From an uncultured Flavihumibacter sp. (GTDB taxonomy: Bacteria; Bacteroidota; Bacteroidia; Chitinophagales; Chitinophagaceae): a stretch of 23,887 nucleotides of DNA. Positions 1 through 6,845 of the stretch are shown here, one piece after another (the first letter of the stretch is position 1; the number at the start of each line of letters is the position of its first letter). Where the stretch lies: the NCBI GenBank assembly GCA_946482545.1, contig CAMLRX010000079.1:1-23887 (forward strand). Direction: 5' to 3'. The position numbers and the translations under genes were made by a program. The notes beneath the pieces are model-generated. The model saw only the letters and a program-made list of their open reading frames with translations, was not told the DNA's origin and made no database searches.

Positions 1-708
1 CGCTTTGAACTCGTTTTCGTACACTTCCTGGAAGATATCTTTGAAGCGACCATCGTATTTTTTCAGGATGGTGTTCTTGGTGCTGAGGTAGAGGGGCCAT
101 TTTTTGATGAGGGCCTGGTTGAAGCAGGCGCGGGCGAAGCCACGGATGGATTCGTCGGTATTGTACATGGCCAGCGCCACGCCGTCACCTTTGAACTGGT
201 AGACTTCGTGTTCAATCACTTCTCCGTTTTCACCTTCAAATTTGATGGTGAGCTTGCCTTTTCCTTTCACCACGAAATCAGTGGCGCGGTACTGGTCGCC
301 GAATGCGTGACGGCCAATGCAGATTGGGGCTGTCCAGTTGGGTACCAGACGCGGTACATTAGAAGTAACGATGGGCTCACGGAACACCGTTCCGTCGAGG
401 ATGTTACGGATCGTACCGTTGGGGGATTTCCACATTTGCTTCAATCCAAACTCCTTTACGCGTTCTTCATCCGGCGTAATGGTGGCGCATTTGATGCCCA
501 CACCGTATTGCTTGATGGCGTTGGCCGCGTCAACCGTAACCTGGTCGTTGGTCTGATCGCGGTATTCCATGCCAAGATCGTAATATTTGATGTCCAGTTC
601 CAGGTAGGGAAGGATCAGCTTATTCTTGATAAAGGACCAGATGATCCTCGTCATTTCATCTCCATCCAGTTCTACAACGGGATTTGCTACTTTGATTTTT
701 TGTGCCAT
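1..708 (-). CDS. icd: NADP-dependent isocitrate dehydrogenase, 5' part (runs off window start)
   Basis: Oxidatively decarboxylates isocitrate to 2-oxoglutarate with NADP, a cytoplasmic TCA-cycle step that also supplies NADPH. The 236 residues visible align by eye with the eukaryotic-type homodimeric enzyme (human IDH1 class), not the E. coli Icd class. After the start comes [14 protein letters not shown] (residues 11-24). The substrate loop SPNGTIRN is at 95-102, and Arg101, Arg110 and Arg133 match the three isocitrate-binding arginines. Tyr140 and Lys213 match the catalytic Tyr/Lys pair, followed by [12 protein letters not shown] (217-228). The family is about 400 residues long, so roughly 40% lies beyond the window edge. 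The start is the ATG at 708. No Shine-Dalgarno is visible; an A-rich stretch precedes it. A good Bacteroidota promoter lies at 747-776. The gene is divergent from a Crp/Fnr-type regulator. Identification is confident. Confidence 0.96.
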   Translation of the reverse strand, partial: MAQKIKVANPVVELDGDEMTRIIWSFIKNKLILPYLELDIKYYDLGMEYRDQTNDQVTVDAANAIKQYGVGIKCATITPDEERVKEFGLKQMWKSPNGTIRNILDGTVFREPIVTSNVPRLVPNWTAPICIGRHAFGDQYRATDFVVKGKGKLTIKFEGENGEVIEHEVYQFKGDGVALAMYNTDESIRGFARACFNQALIKKWPLYLSTKNTILKKYDGRFKDIFQEVYENEFKA

Positions 709-746
709 AGCAGTGGTTTTTTAAATGTTGTTCAAACAAAAGTCTG

Positions 747-776
747 CAAATCTAATGGATAATCTAACACGAACAA
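747..776 (-). promoter_or_regulatory. Promoter of icd (Bacteroidota -33/-7 type)
   Basis: On the minus strand there is an exact TAnnTTTG match (TAGATTTG, 754 down to 747). A TTG lies exactly 19 nt upstream (776-774), the spacing expected for the Bacteroidota primary sigma factor. Transcription would start near 740, giving a leader of about 30 nt before the icd ATG. The call is from consensus only. Confidence 0.6.
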
Positions 777-843
777 CCCCGGTGCTTATAGCACAAACCG
801 GGTAAAACTTTGTAAAAAATACACATTGATGGGGCCAATAGTC

Positions 844-851
844 TATTTTTG
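844..851 (+). promoter_or_regulatory. Candidate -7 element of the Crp/Fnr-type gene
   Basis: TATTTTTG is an exact match to TAnnTTTG. No well-spaced -33 is present; the nearest TTG (826-828) leaves only 15 nt. If used, transcription starts near 858, which rules out the TTG at 849 as the start codon and favours TTG 873. Confidence 0.4.
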
Positions 852-872
852 TTTTACTTAAAGCCAAAACTA

Positions 873-1466
873 TTGAACCCTACTGAAGCGATATTCCAGT
901 TCATCAGGAGGTTCATAAAGATCTCCGAAGAAGAAATGCACGAGATAACACCCTATCTCCAGGTGCGTTATTTCAACAAACGATCCATTGTGGTGAATAA
1001 AGGCGAGGTGGACCGCTATTTCAATTTTGTGATGGAAGGATTGGTGCGGAAATACTTCGTGCACAACAACAAAGAAATCAACCTGTACTTCGCGCGGGAA
1101 GGAGAGATCATCAGCAGCACCCGTTCTTTTATCCAGCAACAGCCTTCCGATGTGATCCTGGAAACCCTGGAGGCTACTTCACTGATCTCTATCCGTTTTG
1201 AGGACCTGGAAACGATCTATGCGCGTCATCCTTTTTTTGAAAGAATTGGCAGATTAGTCCTTTCCGACCAACTCATCATGAAAGATGAATGGGAGATGAG
1301 TTTGCTGAAAGAAACCGTGCGGGAAAGGTTTGTGAACTTTGTAAAGCACCACCCCGACCTGTTGCAGCGGGTGCCTCAAAAAATGCTTGCATCTTTCCTG
1401 AATATAGAACCAGAAACGTTCAGCAGACTGAAACACCTGCTGATGAAGCCCCCGGCAACGGAGTAA
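873..1466 (+). CDS. Crp/Fnr-family transcriptional regulator
   Basis: A cytoplasmic DNA-binding regulator with an N-terminal cyclic-nucleotide-binding-fold domain and a C-terminal winged helix. The beta-barrel part contains FNFVMEGLVRKYF and a KEINLYFAREGE segment. It lacks the RAAT-type phosphate cassette of true cAMP receptors, so cAMP binding is doubtful. It also lacks the cysteines of oxygen-sensing Fnr proteins. The C-terminal RVPQKMLASFLNIEPETFSR resembles the HTH of the many Bacteroidota Crp/Fnr paralogues. No ATG exists before residue Met22 of this reading (936), which would cut into the first helix, so a TTG start is needed. I prefer TTG 873 over TTG 849 because 849 lies inside a candidate -7 box. 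The gene converges on mntH with 4 bases between stops. The target regulon cannot be inferred; divergent icd is one candidate. Confidence 0.85.
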   Translation: MNPTEAIFQFIRRFIKISEEEMHEITPYLQVRYFNKRSIVVNKGEVDRYFNFVMEGLVRKYFVHNNKEINLYFAREGEIISSTRSFIQQQPSDVILETLEATSLISIRFEDLETIYARHPFFERIGRLVLSDQLIMKDEWEMSLLKETVRERFVNFVKHHPDLLQRVPQKMLASFLNIEPETFSRLKHLLMKPPATE

Positions 1467-1470
1467 AGAC

Positions 1471-3360
1471 TTATGGCAGGTTCACAACCAATACCGGTAC
1501 TTTCAATTCATGCCGTACCGCATTTACGGTTTCCCCGTAAAGAATGTCTTTAATACCCGAATGCCCGTGCGCGCCAATTACCAATGCATTCGCATGATGT
1601 GCATGCACCAGCCTTACGATTTCCCCGGCACGCCTGTTGAAACCGAGTTCATATTTCGCTTCCAGTCCCATACTGGTAAAACGTTCAGCGTATTGCTGCA
1701 GCCGCAGTTCATCTTCCCTCGTTTCATAATCATCTGTAACGGCGCCGTGTATACGCGCTGAAACACTTTCCACCACATGAATCAGGATATAGGAAGCATT
1801 TTTTCCGCTGCCCAGTCCAATGGCATGGGACAATAATTTTTCATCGTTCGAACTGAAATCCAGCGCGATGGCGATGCGGTTATACACCGGTGCCAACAAG
1901 GGCGCGCCATGTGTGGCATCGTGTATCTGGATGCTGTTATCTTTTTTCTTCCGGGAAGACATTAACGGATACACAACCGCGATCACCAGCAGTACGGCGA
2001 AAAGAATGGTGCCCGTAATGGCCAGCGCCTGCATGGGTAAACTCGAACTACCCTGAATGTATTCCCAAACCATTTCGATCACCATCCGCAGGTTGAGGTA
2101 CACGAGTACTGCCGTGATGAGCCAGGAAAAAAACTGTGTGAAGGGTTTGATGGCGAAGCTGCCCATCTTCTTTTTATCACTCACGAAATGAATGAGCGGG
2201 ATGATGGCGAAGCCCAGTTGTAAACTCAGCAGCACCTGGCTGAACACTAGCAGGTTGTCCACTTCATTTTCTCCTGAGATAAGGATCACGGCAACTGCAG
2301 GACCGATTGCCAGTAAGCGCGTGAGTAACCGCCGCGCTACCGGGTTGATGCGCAACCTCAGGTAGCCTTCCATCACGATCTGGCCCGCCAGTGTACCGGT
2401 GATGGTGGAGCTTTGTCCTGCCGCAATCAATGCCACGGCAAACAAGATGGGGGCTACGCCTGAACCGAGTAATGGCGCCAGGAGTTGGTGGGCATCGCGG
2501 ATCTCCGCCACGTCGGTGCGCCCGGACTTAAAAAATACCGTGGCCGCCAGCACCAGTATCGCCGCGTTCACCAGGAAGGCCAGGTTCAGTGCGATGGCGC
2601 TGTCGATGAAATTCAGTTTGAGGGCTTTTTTAATACCGGCTGCATCTTTCTTTATCTTACGCGTTTGCACCAGCGCCGAATGGAGGTAGAGATTATGCGG
2701 CATTACAGTAGCGCCAATAATGCCAATGGCGATGTACAGGGCTTTCGTATCGGGAATGGTGGGGATCAGTCCGCCGGCCACTTCACCAAGATCGGGCTTC
2801 GCGAGGATGATCTCGCCGAGAAAGGAAAGTCCGATTACTGCCACAAGTCCGATGATGAACGCTTCCATTTTCCGGATGCCCGCTTTCTGCAGGAAGAGCA
2901 GCAGAAAAGTATCGAGTACGGTGATGCCTACGCCCCAGATCAACGGGAGACCGGTGAGCAACTGGATACCAATGGCCATCCCCAGTACTTCCGCCAGGTC
3001 GGTGGCGGCGATGGCGAGTTCCGCAAGAACATAAAAGATGAAGTTCAGTCCTTTCGGGTACATCTCCCTGTTGGCCTGTGCCAGGTCACGGCCGCGGACG
3101 ATGCCCAGCCTTGCGGAAAGACTTTGCAGCACCAGCGCCATGATATTACTCATCAGCAGCACCCATACCAGGGAATAGCCGTACTGGCTGCCTCCGGCGA
3201 TATCGGTGGCCCAGTTGCCGGGGTCCATATAGCCCACGCTTACGAGATAAGCGGGTCCGAAGAAGGCGAATATCTTTCTCCACCGCGTTTTGCGTTGGGA
3301 GGGGTCAACACTGCCATGTACTTCGCTCAGCGATACATCATCTTTGGTGTTCTGCATCAT
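1471..3360 (-). CDS. mntH: Nramp-family divalent metal (Mn2+) transporter with C-terminal UspA domain
   Basis: A proton-coupled importer of Mn2+ (possibly Fe2+) in the inner membrane. Residues about 30-470 form the Nramp core. The TM1 metal-binding motif DPGN is at 46-49 and the TM6 motif MPHN at 220-223, both intact, so transport should be functional. A cytoplasmic universal-stress-protein domain follows at about 494-629. It ends in the ATP-binding signature GAHGHSG (596-602), with Gly609 and Thr611 at the expected distance, then PVLVV. Classical MntH is about 410-450 residues long; the extra roughly 160 are this domain. The ATG at 3360 overlaps the mntR stop as ATGA, so the two are co-transcribed and probably translationally coupled. 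Expected control is MntR repression through the operator at 4029-4046. The metal is inferred from the neighbour, not seen. Confidence 0.95.
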   Translation of the reverse strand: MMQNTKDDVSLSEVHGSVDPSQRKTRWRKIFAFFGPAYLVSVGYMDPGNWATDIAGGSQYGYSLVWVLLMSNIMALVLQSLSARLGIVRGRDLAQANREMYPKGLNFIFYVLAELAIAATDLAEVLGMAIGIQLLTGLPLIWGVGITVLDTFLLLFLQKAGIRKMEAFIIGLVAVIGLSFLGEIILAKPDLGEVAGGLIPTIPDTKALYIAIGIIGATVMPHNLYLHSALVQTRKIKKDAAGIKKALKLNFIDSAIALNLAFLVNAAILVLAATVFFKSGRTDVAEIRDAHQLLAPLLGSGVAPILFAVALIAAGQSSTITGTLAGQIVMEGYLRLRINPVARRLLTRLLAIGPAVAVILISGENEVDNLLVFSQVLLSLQLGFAIIPLIHFVSDKKKMGSFAIKPFTQFFSWLITAVLVYLNLRMVIEMVWEYIQGSSSLPMQALAITGTILFAVLLVIAVVYPLMSSRKKKDNSIQIHDATHGAPLLAPVYNRIAIALDFSSNDEKLLSHAIGLGSGKNASYILIHVVESVSARIHGAVTDDYETREDELRLQQYAERFTSMGLEAKYELGFNRRAGEIVRLVHAHHANALVIGAHGHSGIKDILYGETVNAVRHELKVPVLVVNLP

Positions 3361-4013
3361 GTTCTAACGAATAAATTTCTGGCAACCTGTTCACTCACGG
3401 TAAAAGAGGGGAGGTTGCGTATTTTCACTTCCAGCGAATTGTCGAATCCGAATCTTTTTTTCACTTCTAACTTTGTGCCCAGTTGAATGCTTTTGTGGGT
3501 AAGGAGTTCCAGCATATCGCTGGATTGGTCGCCCACATTACAGATTTCAGCGGAAACATTGAGGGGGAGGTCCAGTAAACTCAGTTGACAAGTAGTTTCC
3601 ACGTTTCCATCTTTATCAGGAATAGGGTCGCCATGCGGATCCACTTTGGGAAAACCGAGGTACTCATCAAGCCGGTCCACCAGTTTACGACTGGTGACGT
3701 GTTCCAGTTCTTCCGCTATTTCGTGTACCTCATCCCAGGTGAACTGCAACTTTTCCACCAGGAAATACTCCCATAGCCGGTGCCGCCTGATCACCAGCAA
3801 AGCCAGTTTACTGCCCTCGCCGGTAAGGCGGAAACCCTGGTAACGTTCATAATGCACCAGTTTCTTCGCCTTCAGCTTCTTCATCATGTCCGTTACGCTC
3901 GCTGGTTTGGTGGCCAGTTCCTGCGCCAGTTCATTCGTGGTCACGTTCCCTGCTTCCTGCTGCAGGTGATAAATGGCCTTGATATAATTCTCCTCGCTTA
4001 CTGAATAATTCAC
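3357..4013 (-). CDS. mntR: DtxR/MntR-family metal-dependent repressor
   Basis: Metal-sensing repressor of 218 residues. An N-terminal winged helix (about 1-70) contains TNELAQELATKPASVTDMMK. A helical dimerisation and metal-binding domain (about 71-145) follows, then a FeoA-like SH3 domain (about 150-218), the long DtxR-type layout. Potential ligands match the family positions: His78, Glu82 and His97 for one site; Glu101, Glu104 and His105 for the other. Glu101 sits where iron sensors DtxR/IdeR have Cys102 and where manganese sensors have Glu, which favours Mn. The N-terminal ligand position (Met10 in DtxR, Asp8 in MntR) is Asn9 here. It is first gene of the operon with mntH, and a palindrome over its own -7 box suggests autoregulation. 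The start ATG at 4013 gives the standard N-terminus (SEENYIKAIY). Confidence 0.93.
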   Translation of the reverse strand: MNYSVSEENYIKAIYHLQQEAGNVTTNELAQELATKPASVTDMMKKLKAKKLVHYERYQGFRLTGEGSKLALLVIRRHRLWEYFLVEKLQFTWDEVHEIAEELEHVTSRKLVDRLDEYLGFPKVDPHGDPIPDKDGNVETTCQLSLLDLPLNVSAEICNVGDQSSDMLELLTHKSIQLGTKLEVKKRFGFDNSLEVKIRNLPSFTVSEQVARNLFVRT

Positions 4014-4028
4014 GTGCTTTAAAAAAGG

Positions 4029-4046
4029 TTTTAGACAAATCTAAAA
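4029..4046 (-). promoter_or_regulatory. Candidate MntR operator overlapping the mntR -7 promoter element
   Basis: Perfect inverted repeat TTTTAGA-N4-TCTAAAA (18 bp, 7-bp arms). Read on the minus strand, bases 4043-4036 spell TAGATTTG, an exact Bacteroidota -7 element. It sits 16 bases upstream of the mntR ATG. A bound repressor would cover the -7 box and start site. Assignment to MntR is inferred from position and from the AT-rich palindromic sites known for the DtxR family. I see no clear -33 TTG. Confidence 0.65.
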
Positions 4047-4173
4047 AATATTTCTGTTATATGCGCCGGTAAAAGATGGGGCTTTGCCGGAATATTATAT
4101 TTTTAGCCCCTGTTTACAGGTTCAGGAACGGAGTGCAATGGTTCGTTCCGGCTGACCACCTAAAAAAAATCGG

Positions 4174-5115
4174 ATGAAAAACTGTGCCTGGTTATTAGTG
4201 TTCGTTGCGTGGATGGCCATTGGATGTAAGGATAAAAAGAAAAGCCTGTCGGGAGAGGAGGAGATGACCATCTCCGACTTCATCACTTCTTTCGATGAAA
4301 GAGCGCTGCCTTTCAACCTGGAAGATACTTCGCTCAATAAAAAAGAACCGGATTCCCTCAAGATTGGTTATGCACTTTTCACAGGGTTTGTTCCCGATAC
4401 TATTTTCAGGAAAGAATTCGGCAAAGGCGTTAAACCCGCGTTGTATCCTTTGGGAAGAATCAGTGTGAAGGATAAAGAGACCTACGTGATGATTAAAGCG
4501 GTTACCGCTAAAAGAAGGGCTGCCTATATTCTTGCTTTCAATGAATTGGACAGTTTTGTTACCGCGATGCCTTTGCTTAACGGAGAACGGGTTGCCAATA
4601 CAGGTTTCAGTTCAGCCGTTGATAAACGCTATACCATCACTAAAACAAAGCTGCGTCGGCAATCTTCCGGAGAAATGCTTTACACCAAGGACGCCTATGT
4701 TTTCAACAGTGCCGGCGTTTTTACCCTGATACTTACAGAATCGAACGATGTTTCCAAAGTACAGGAAATGGTGATTAATCCCATCGATACCTTTCCAGCC
4801 AAACACAAATGGGCAGGCGATTACATACAGAATAAGAAAAACTTCGTTTCCGTCCGTGATGGCAGGAACGACAAGGAAGTCGATTTCTTCATTCATTTCG
4901 AAAAATCAGGCGATTGTAATGGTGAACTGAAAGGCACCGCGAAGTTCATCGCTCCCAACATTGCCCAGTTCTCCGAACCCGGCGACCCCTGCGTACTTCA
5001 ACTTAAATTCTCCGGCTCTTCCGTTACTTTAAAAGAAGAAAAAGGCTGCGGCGCCTACCGTGGTATCAAATGCTTTTTCGAAGGAAGTTATACCAGGAAG
5101 AAGAAAAAGAAGTAA
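4174..5115 (+). CDS. Predicted lipoprotein of unknown function
   Basis: A 313-residue protein. It has a short hydrophobic signal ending in a lipobox (AIGC, lipid-acceptor Cys18) followed by a Lys/Asp-rich stretch, so an envelope lipoprotein is expected. I do not recognise the middle region (about 30-210). The C-terminal part (about 212-306) looks like a separate small beta-rich module. It opens with WAGDY, contains GELKGTAKF, and ends with CGAYRGIKCFFEGSY. It carries four cysteines (248, 273, 292, 300) that could form two disulfides in the periplasm. Similar cysteine-bearing modules end other Bacteroidota hypothetical proteins, from memory. The extreme C-terminus is all Arg/Lys. The gene stands alone between the mntR promoter and the phosphorylase gene. 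No exact -7 element was found; TATTTTTA at 4098-4105 is the nearest. Confidence 0.85.
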   Translation: MKNCAWLLVFVAWMAIGCKDKKKSLSGEEEMTISDFITSFDERALPFNLEDTSLNKKEPDSLKIGYALFTGFVPDTIFRKEFGKGVKPALYPLGRISVKDKETYVMIKAVTAKRRAAYILAFNELDSFVTAMPLLNGERVANTGFSSAVDKRYTITKTKLRRQSSGEMLYTKDAYVFNSAGVFTLILTESNDVSKVQEMVINPIDTFPAKHKWAGDYIQNKKNFVSVRDGRNDKEVDFFIHFEKSGDCNGELKGTAKFIAPNIAQFSEPGDPCVLQLKFSGSSVTLKEEKGCGAYRGIKCFFEGSYTRKKKKK

Positions 5116-5136
5116 TGCCGGATGACGGGATTGAAT

Positions 5137-5144
5137 TATGTTTG
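5137..5144 (+). promoter_or_regulatory. -7 element of the alpha-glucan phosphorylase-like gene
   Basis: TATGTTTG is an exact TAnnTTTG match, 31 bases before the ATG at 5176. Transcription would begin near 5151, leaving an AT-rich leader of about 25 nt. No TTG lies at the ideal -33 spacing. Confidence 0.45.
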
Positions 5145-5175
5145 CGTACTAAATACACATTAAATTTTTAAGATA

Positions 5176-6831
5176 ATGAGTTTCAGAAATTACCGCGTTC
5201 CCTACACAACAGACGAAAGATATTCTAAAAAGATAGCCTATTTCTCCAGTGAGTTCGCGGTACACCAGCCCCTGAAGATATACAGTGGTGGCCTGGGCTT
5301 CCTCGCCGGATCGCACCTCCGCAGCGCTTATGAACTGAAGCAGAACATGATCGGCATCGGCATCCTCTGGAAATACGGGTACTACGACCAGTCCAGAAAT
5401 CAGGACCAGACCCTTCAGGTCACCTTCATGGAAAAGCAATACAGTTTCCTGGAAGACACAGGCATCCGTTTCCAGATCAATATCCACGATCATCCGGTTT
5501 GGGTAAAGGCTTACTACCTGCACCCCGATACTTTTAATACCGCGCCACTGTTCCTGCTCTCCACCGATTTGCCGGAGAACGATTATGTTTCCCAGACCAT
5601 CACGCACCGTTTGTACGATGCCAACACCGCCACCAAAGTGGCGCAGTACATCCTGCTGGGTGTGGGTGGCGCTAAGTTACTGGACGAGATCGGCTTCAAC
5701 CCCGACCTGCACCACCTCAATGAAGCGCATGGCCTGCCTGCCGCGTTCTACCTGTACCGCAAGTATTACAACAACATCGAAGAAGTACGGAAGCGCCTGG
5801 TGTTCACTACACATACACCCGAAGAAGCGGGTAACGAGCGGCACGACATCTACCTCTGCCATAAGATGAGTTATTTCTGTGGACTGAACATTGAAGAAGT
5901 GCGTGCGCTCACCGGTATCAACGACGATCAGTTCAACCATTCTCTTGTAGCGCTGCGCTTCGCGAAGCTGGCCAACGGTGTATCACAACTGCATGGCAGG
6001 GTTGCGCGTGAAATGTGGAGCAAATACCAGGGTGTTTGTAACATCATCTCCATCACCAATGCACAAAACTGGAAATACTGGGCCGATAAGCAATTGTACC
6101 GTGCGGTGGATGAAAGCAATGATTTCATTTTCGACGACCGGAAGCGTTACCTTAAAAAACGCGCGTTCGATATCGTGGCCGATCAAACCGGAAAACTCTT
6201 TAACCCCGACGTGTTCACGATTGTATGGGCGCGCCGTTTCGCGGGCTATAAACGCGCTGACTTCTTTACCCGCAACGAAGAGCGGTTCCGCGCATTGATG
6301 AACAATACGAAATATCCTGTACAATTCATATGGGCCGGAAAGCCTTATCCGCTGGACTATCCAGCCATCGGGGAGTTCAATAACCTGGTGCACATCAGCA
6401 AGCAATACCGCAACATGGCCGTGGTGATCGGGTATGAACTGAGTTTGTCGAAACGCCTGAAACAGGCCGCAGACTGCTGGCTGAACAACCCACGTGTTCC
6501 CCGCGAAGCTTCGGGTACAAGCGGCATGACAGCCGCCATGAATGGCGCCGTGAACTTCTCTACTGATGATGGATGGATTCCGGAATTCATAAACCACGGC
6601 AACAATGGTTTTGTGGTGCCGAAGGCCGATTACGCCAATATGCACGTGCAGGAACAGGACCAGTACGACCTGGATAAACTGTACGAAATACTGGAAAAAC
6701 AAATACTTCCCCTTTATTACGAAAACAAAGATACCTGGCGCCAGATTTCAAAAAATGGTATGCGCGACGTGCGTTTCCAGTTCGATTCCAACCGGATGGC
6801 ACATGAGTATTACGAGCAGTTGTATAAGTAA
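5176..6831 (+). CDS. Alpha-glucan phosphorylase-like protein (GT35, short form) with Thr at the PLP-lysine position
   Basis: A relative of glycogen/maltodextrin phosphorylases, which release glucose-1-phosphate from alpha-1,4-glucans using PLP. Family landmarks in order: KIAYFSSEF (19-27), YSGGLGFLAG (36-45), HLNEAHGLP (180-188), THTPEEAGNERHD (212-224), WARRFAGYKRADFF (351-364), FIWAGKPYPLDYP (384-396), WLNNPRVPREASGTSGM (435-451), NGAVNFSTDDGWIPE (456-470). At 551 residues it is shorter than the roughly 700-850 of standard enzymes. At residue 452 (codon ACA, 6529-6531) it has Thr in EASGTSGMTAAMNG, where characterised relatives have the Lys that forms the Schiff base with PLP. Arg353/Arg354 and Lys359 of the phosphate/catalytic region are kept. 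It may be a genuine divergent subfamily, a PLP-free glycosyltransferase or a non-catalytic glucan binder. No other glycogen gene is nearby. Confidence 0.9.
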   Translation: MSFRNYRVPYTTDERYSKKIAYFSSEFAVHQPLKIYSGGLGFLAGSHLRSAYELKQNMIGIGILWKYGYYDQSRNQDQTLQVTFMEKQYSFLEDTGIRFQINIHDHPVWVKAYYLHPDTFNTAPLFLLSTDLPENDYVSQTITHRLYDANTATKVAQYILLGVGGAKLLDEIGFNPDLHHLNEAHGLPAAFYLYRKYYNNIEEVRKRLVFTTHTPEEAGNERHDIYLCHKMSYFCGLNIEEVRALTGINDDQFNHSLVALRFAKLANGVSQLHGRVAREMWSKYQGVCNIISITNAQNWKYWADKQLYRAVDESNDFIFDDRKRYLKKRAFDIVADQTGKLFNPDVFTIVWARRFAGYKRADFFTRNEERFRALMNNTKYPVQFIWAGKPYPLDYPAIGEFNNLVHISKQYRNMAVVIGYELSLSKRLKQAADCWLNNPRVPREASGTSGMTAAMNGAVNFSTDDGWIPEFINHGNNGFVVPKADYANMHVQEQDQYDLDKLYEILEKQILPLYYENKDTWRQISKNGMRDVRFQFDSNRMAHEYYEQLYK

Positions 6832-6833
6832 CG

Positions 6834-6841
6834 TACCTTTG
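6834..6841 (+). promoter_or_regulatory. -7 element immediately before the ABC-F gene
   Basis: TACCTTTG, an exact TAnnTTTG match, ends 4 bases before the ATG at 6846. A start site about 5-7 nt past the element would make the mRNA leaderless or nearly so. No TTG at proper -33 spacing is seen, so read-through from the phosphorylase gene could also supply transcription. Confidence 0.45.
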
Positions 6842-6845
6842 CGCC

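Noticed and set aside
208..762. Plus-strand open frame of 184 aa
   Set aside because: It lies antisense to icd, whose minus-strand translation matches isocitrate dehydrogenase residue by residue. The frame is a shadow.
2485..3486. Plus-strand open frame of 333 aa
   Set aside because: Antisense to the clearly coding mntH and the end of mntR. Its composition is repeat-like Gly/Gln/His and shows no domain.
4105..4150. CCTGT-TT-ACAGG palindrome (4109-4120) and GGAACG/CGTTCC repeat (4125-4149) before the lipoprotein gene
   Set aside because: Short arms without T tract or spacing to a recognised promoter. Chance occurrence is likely; not listed as operator or terminator.
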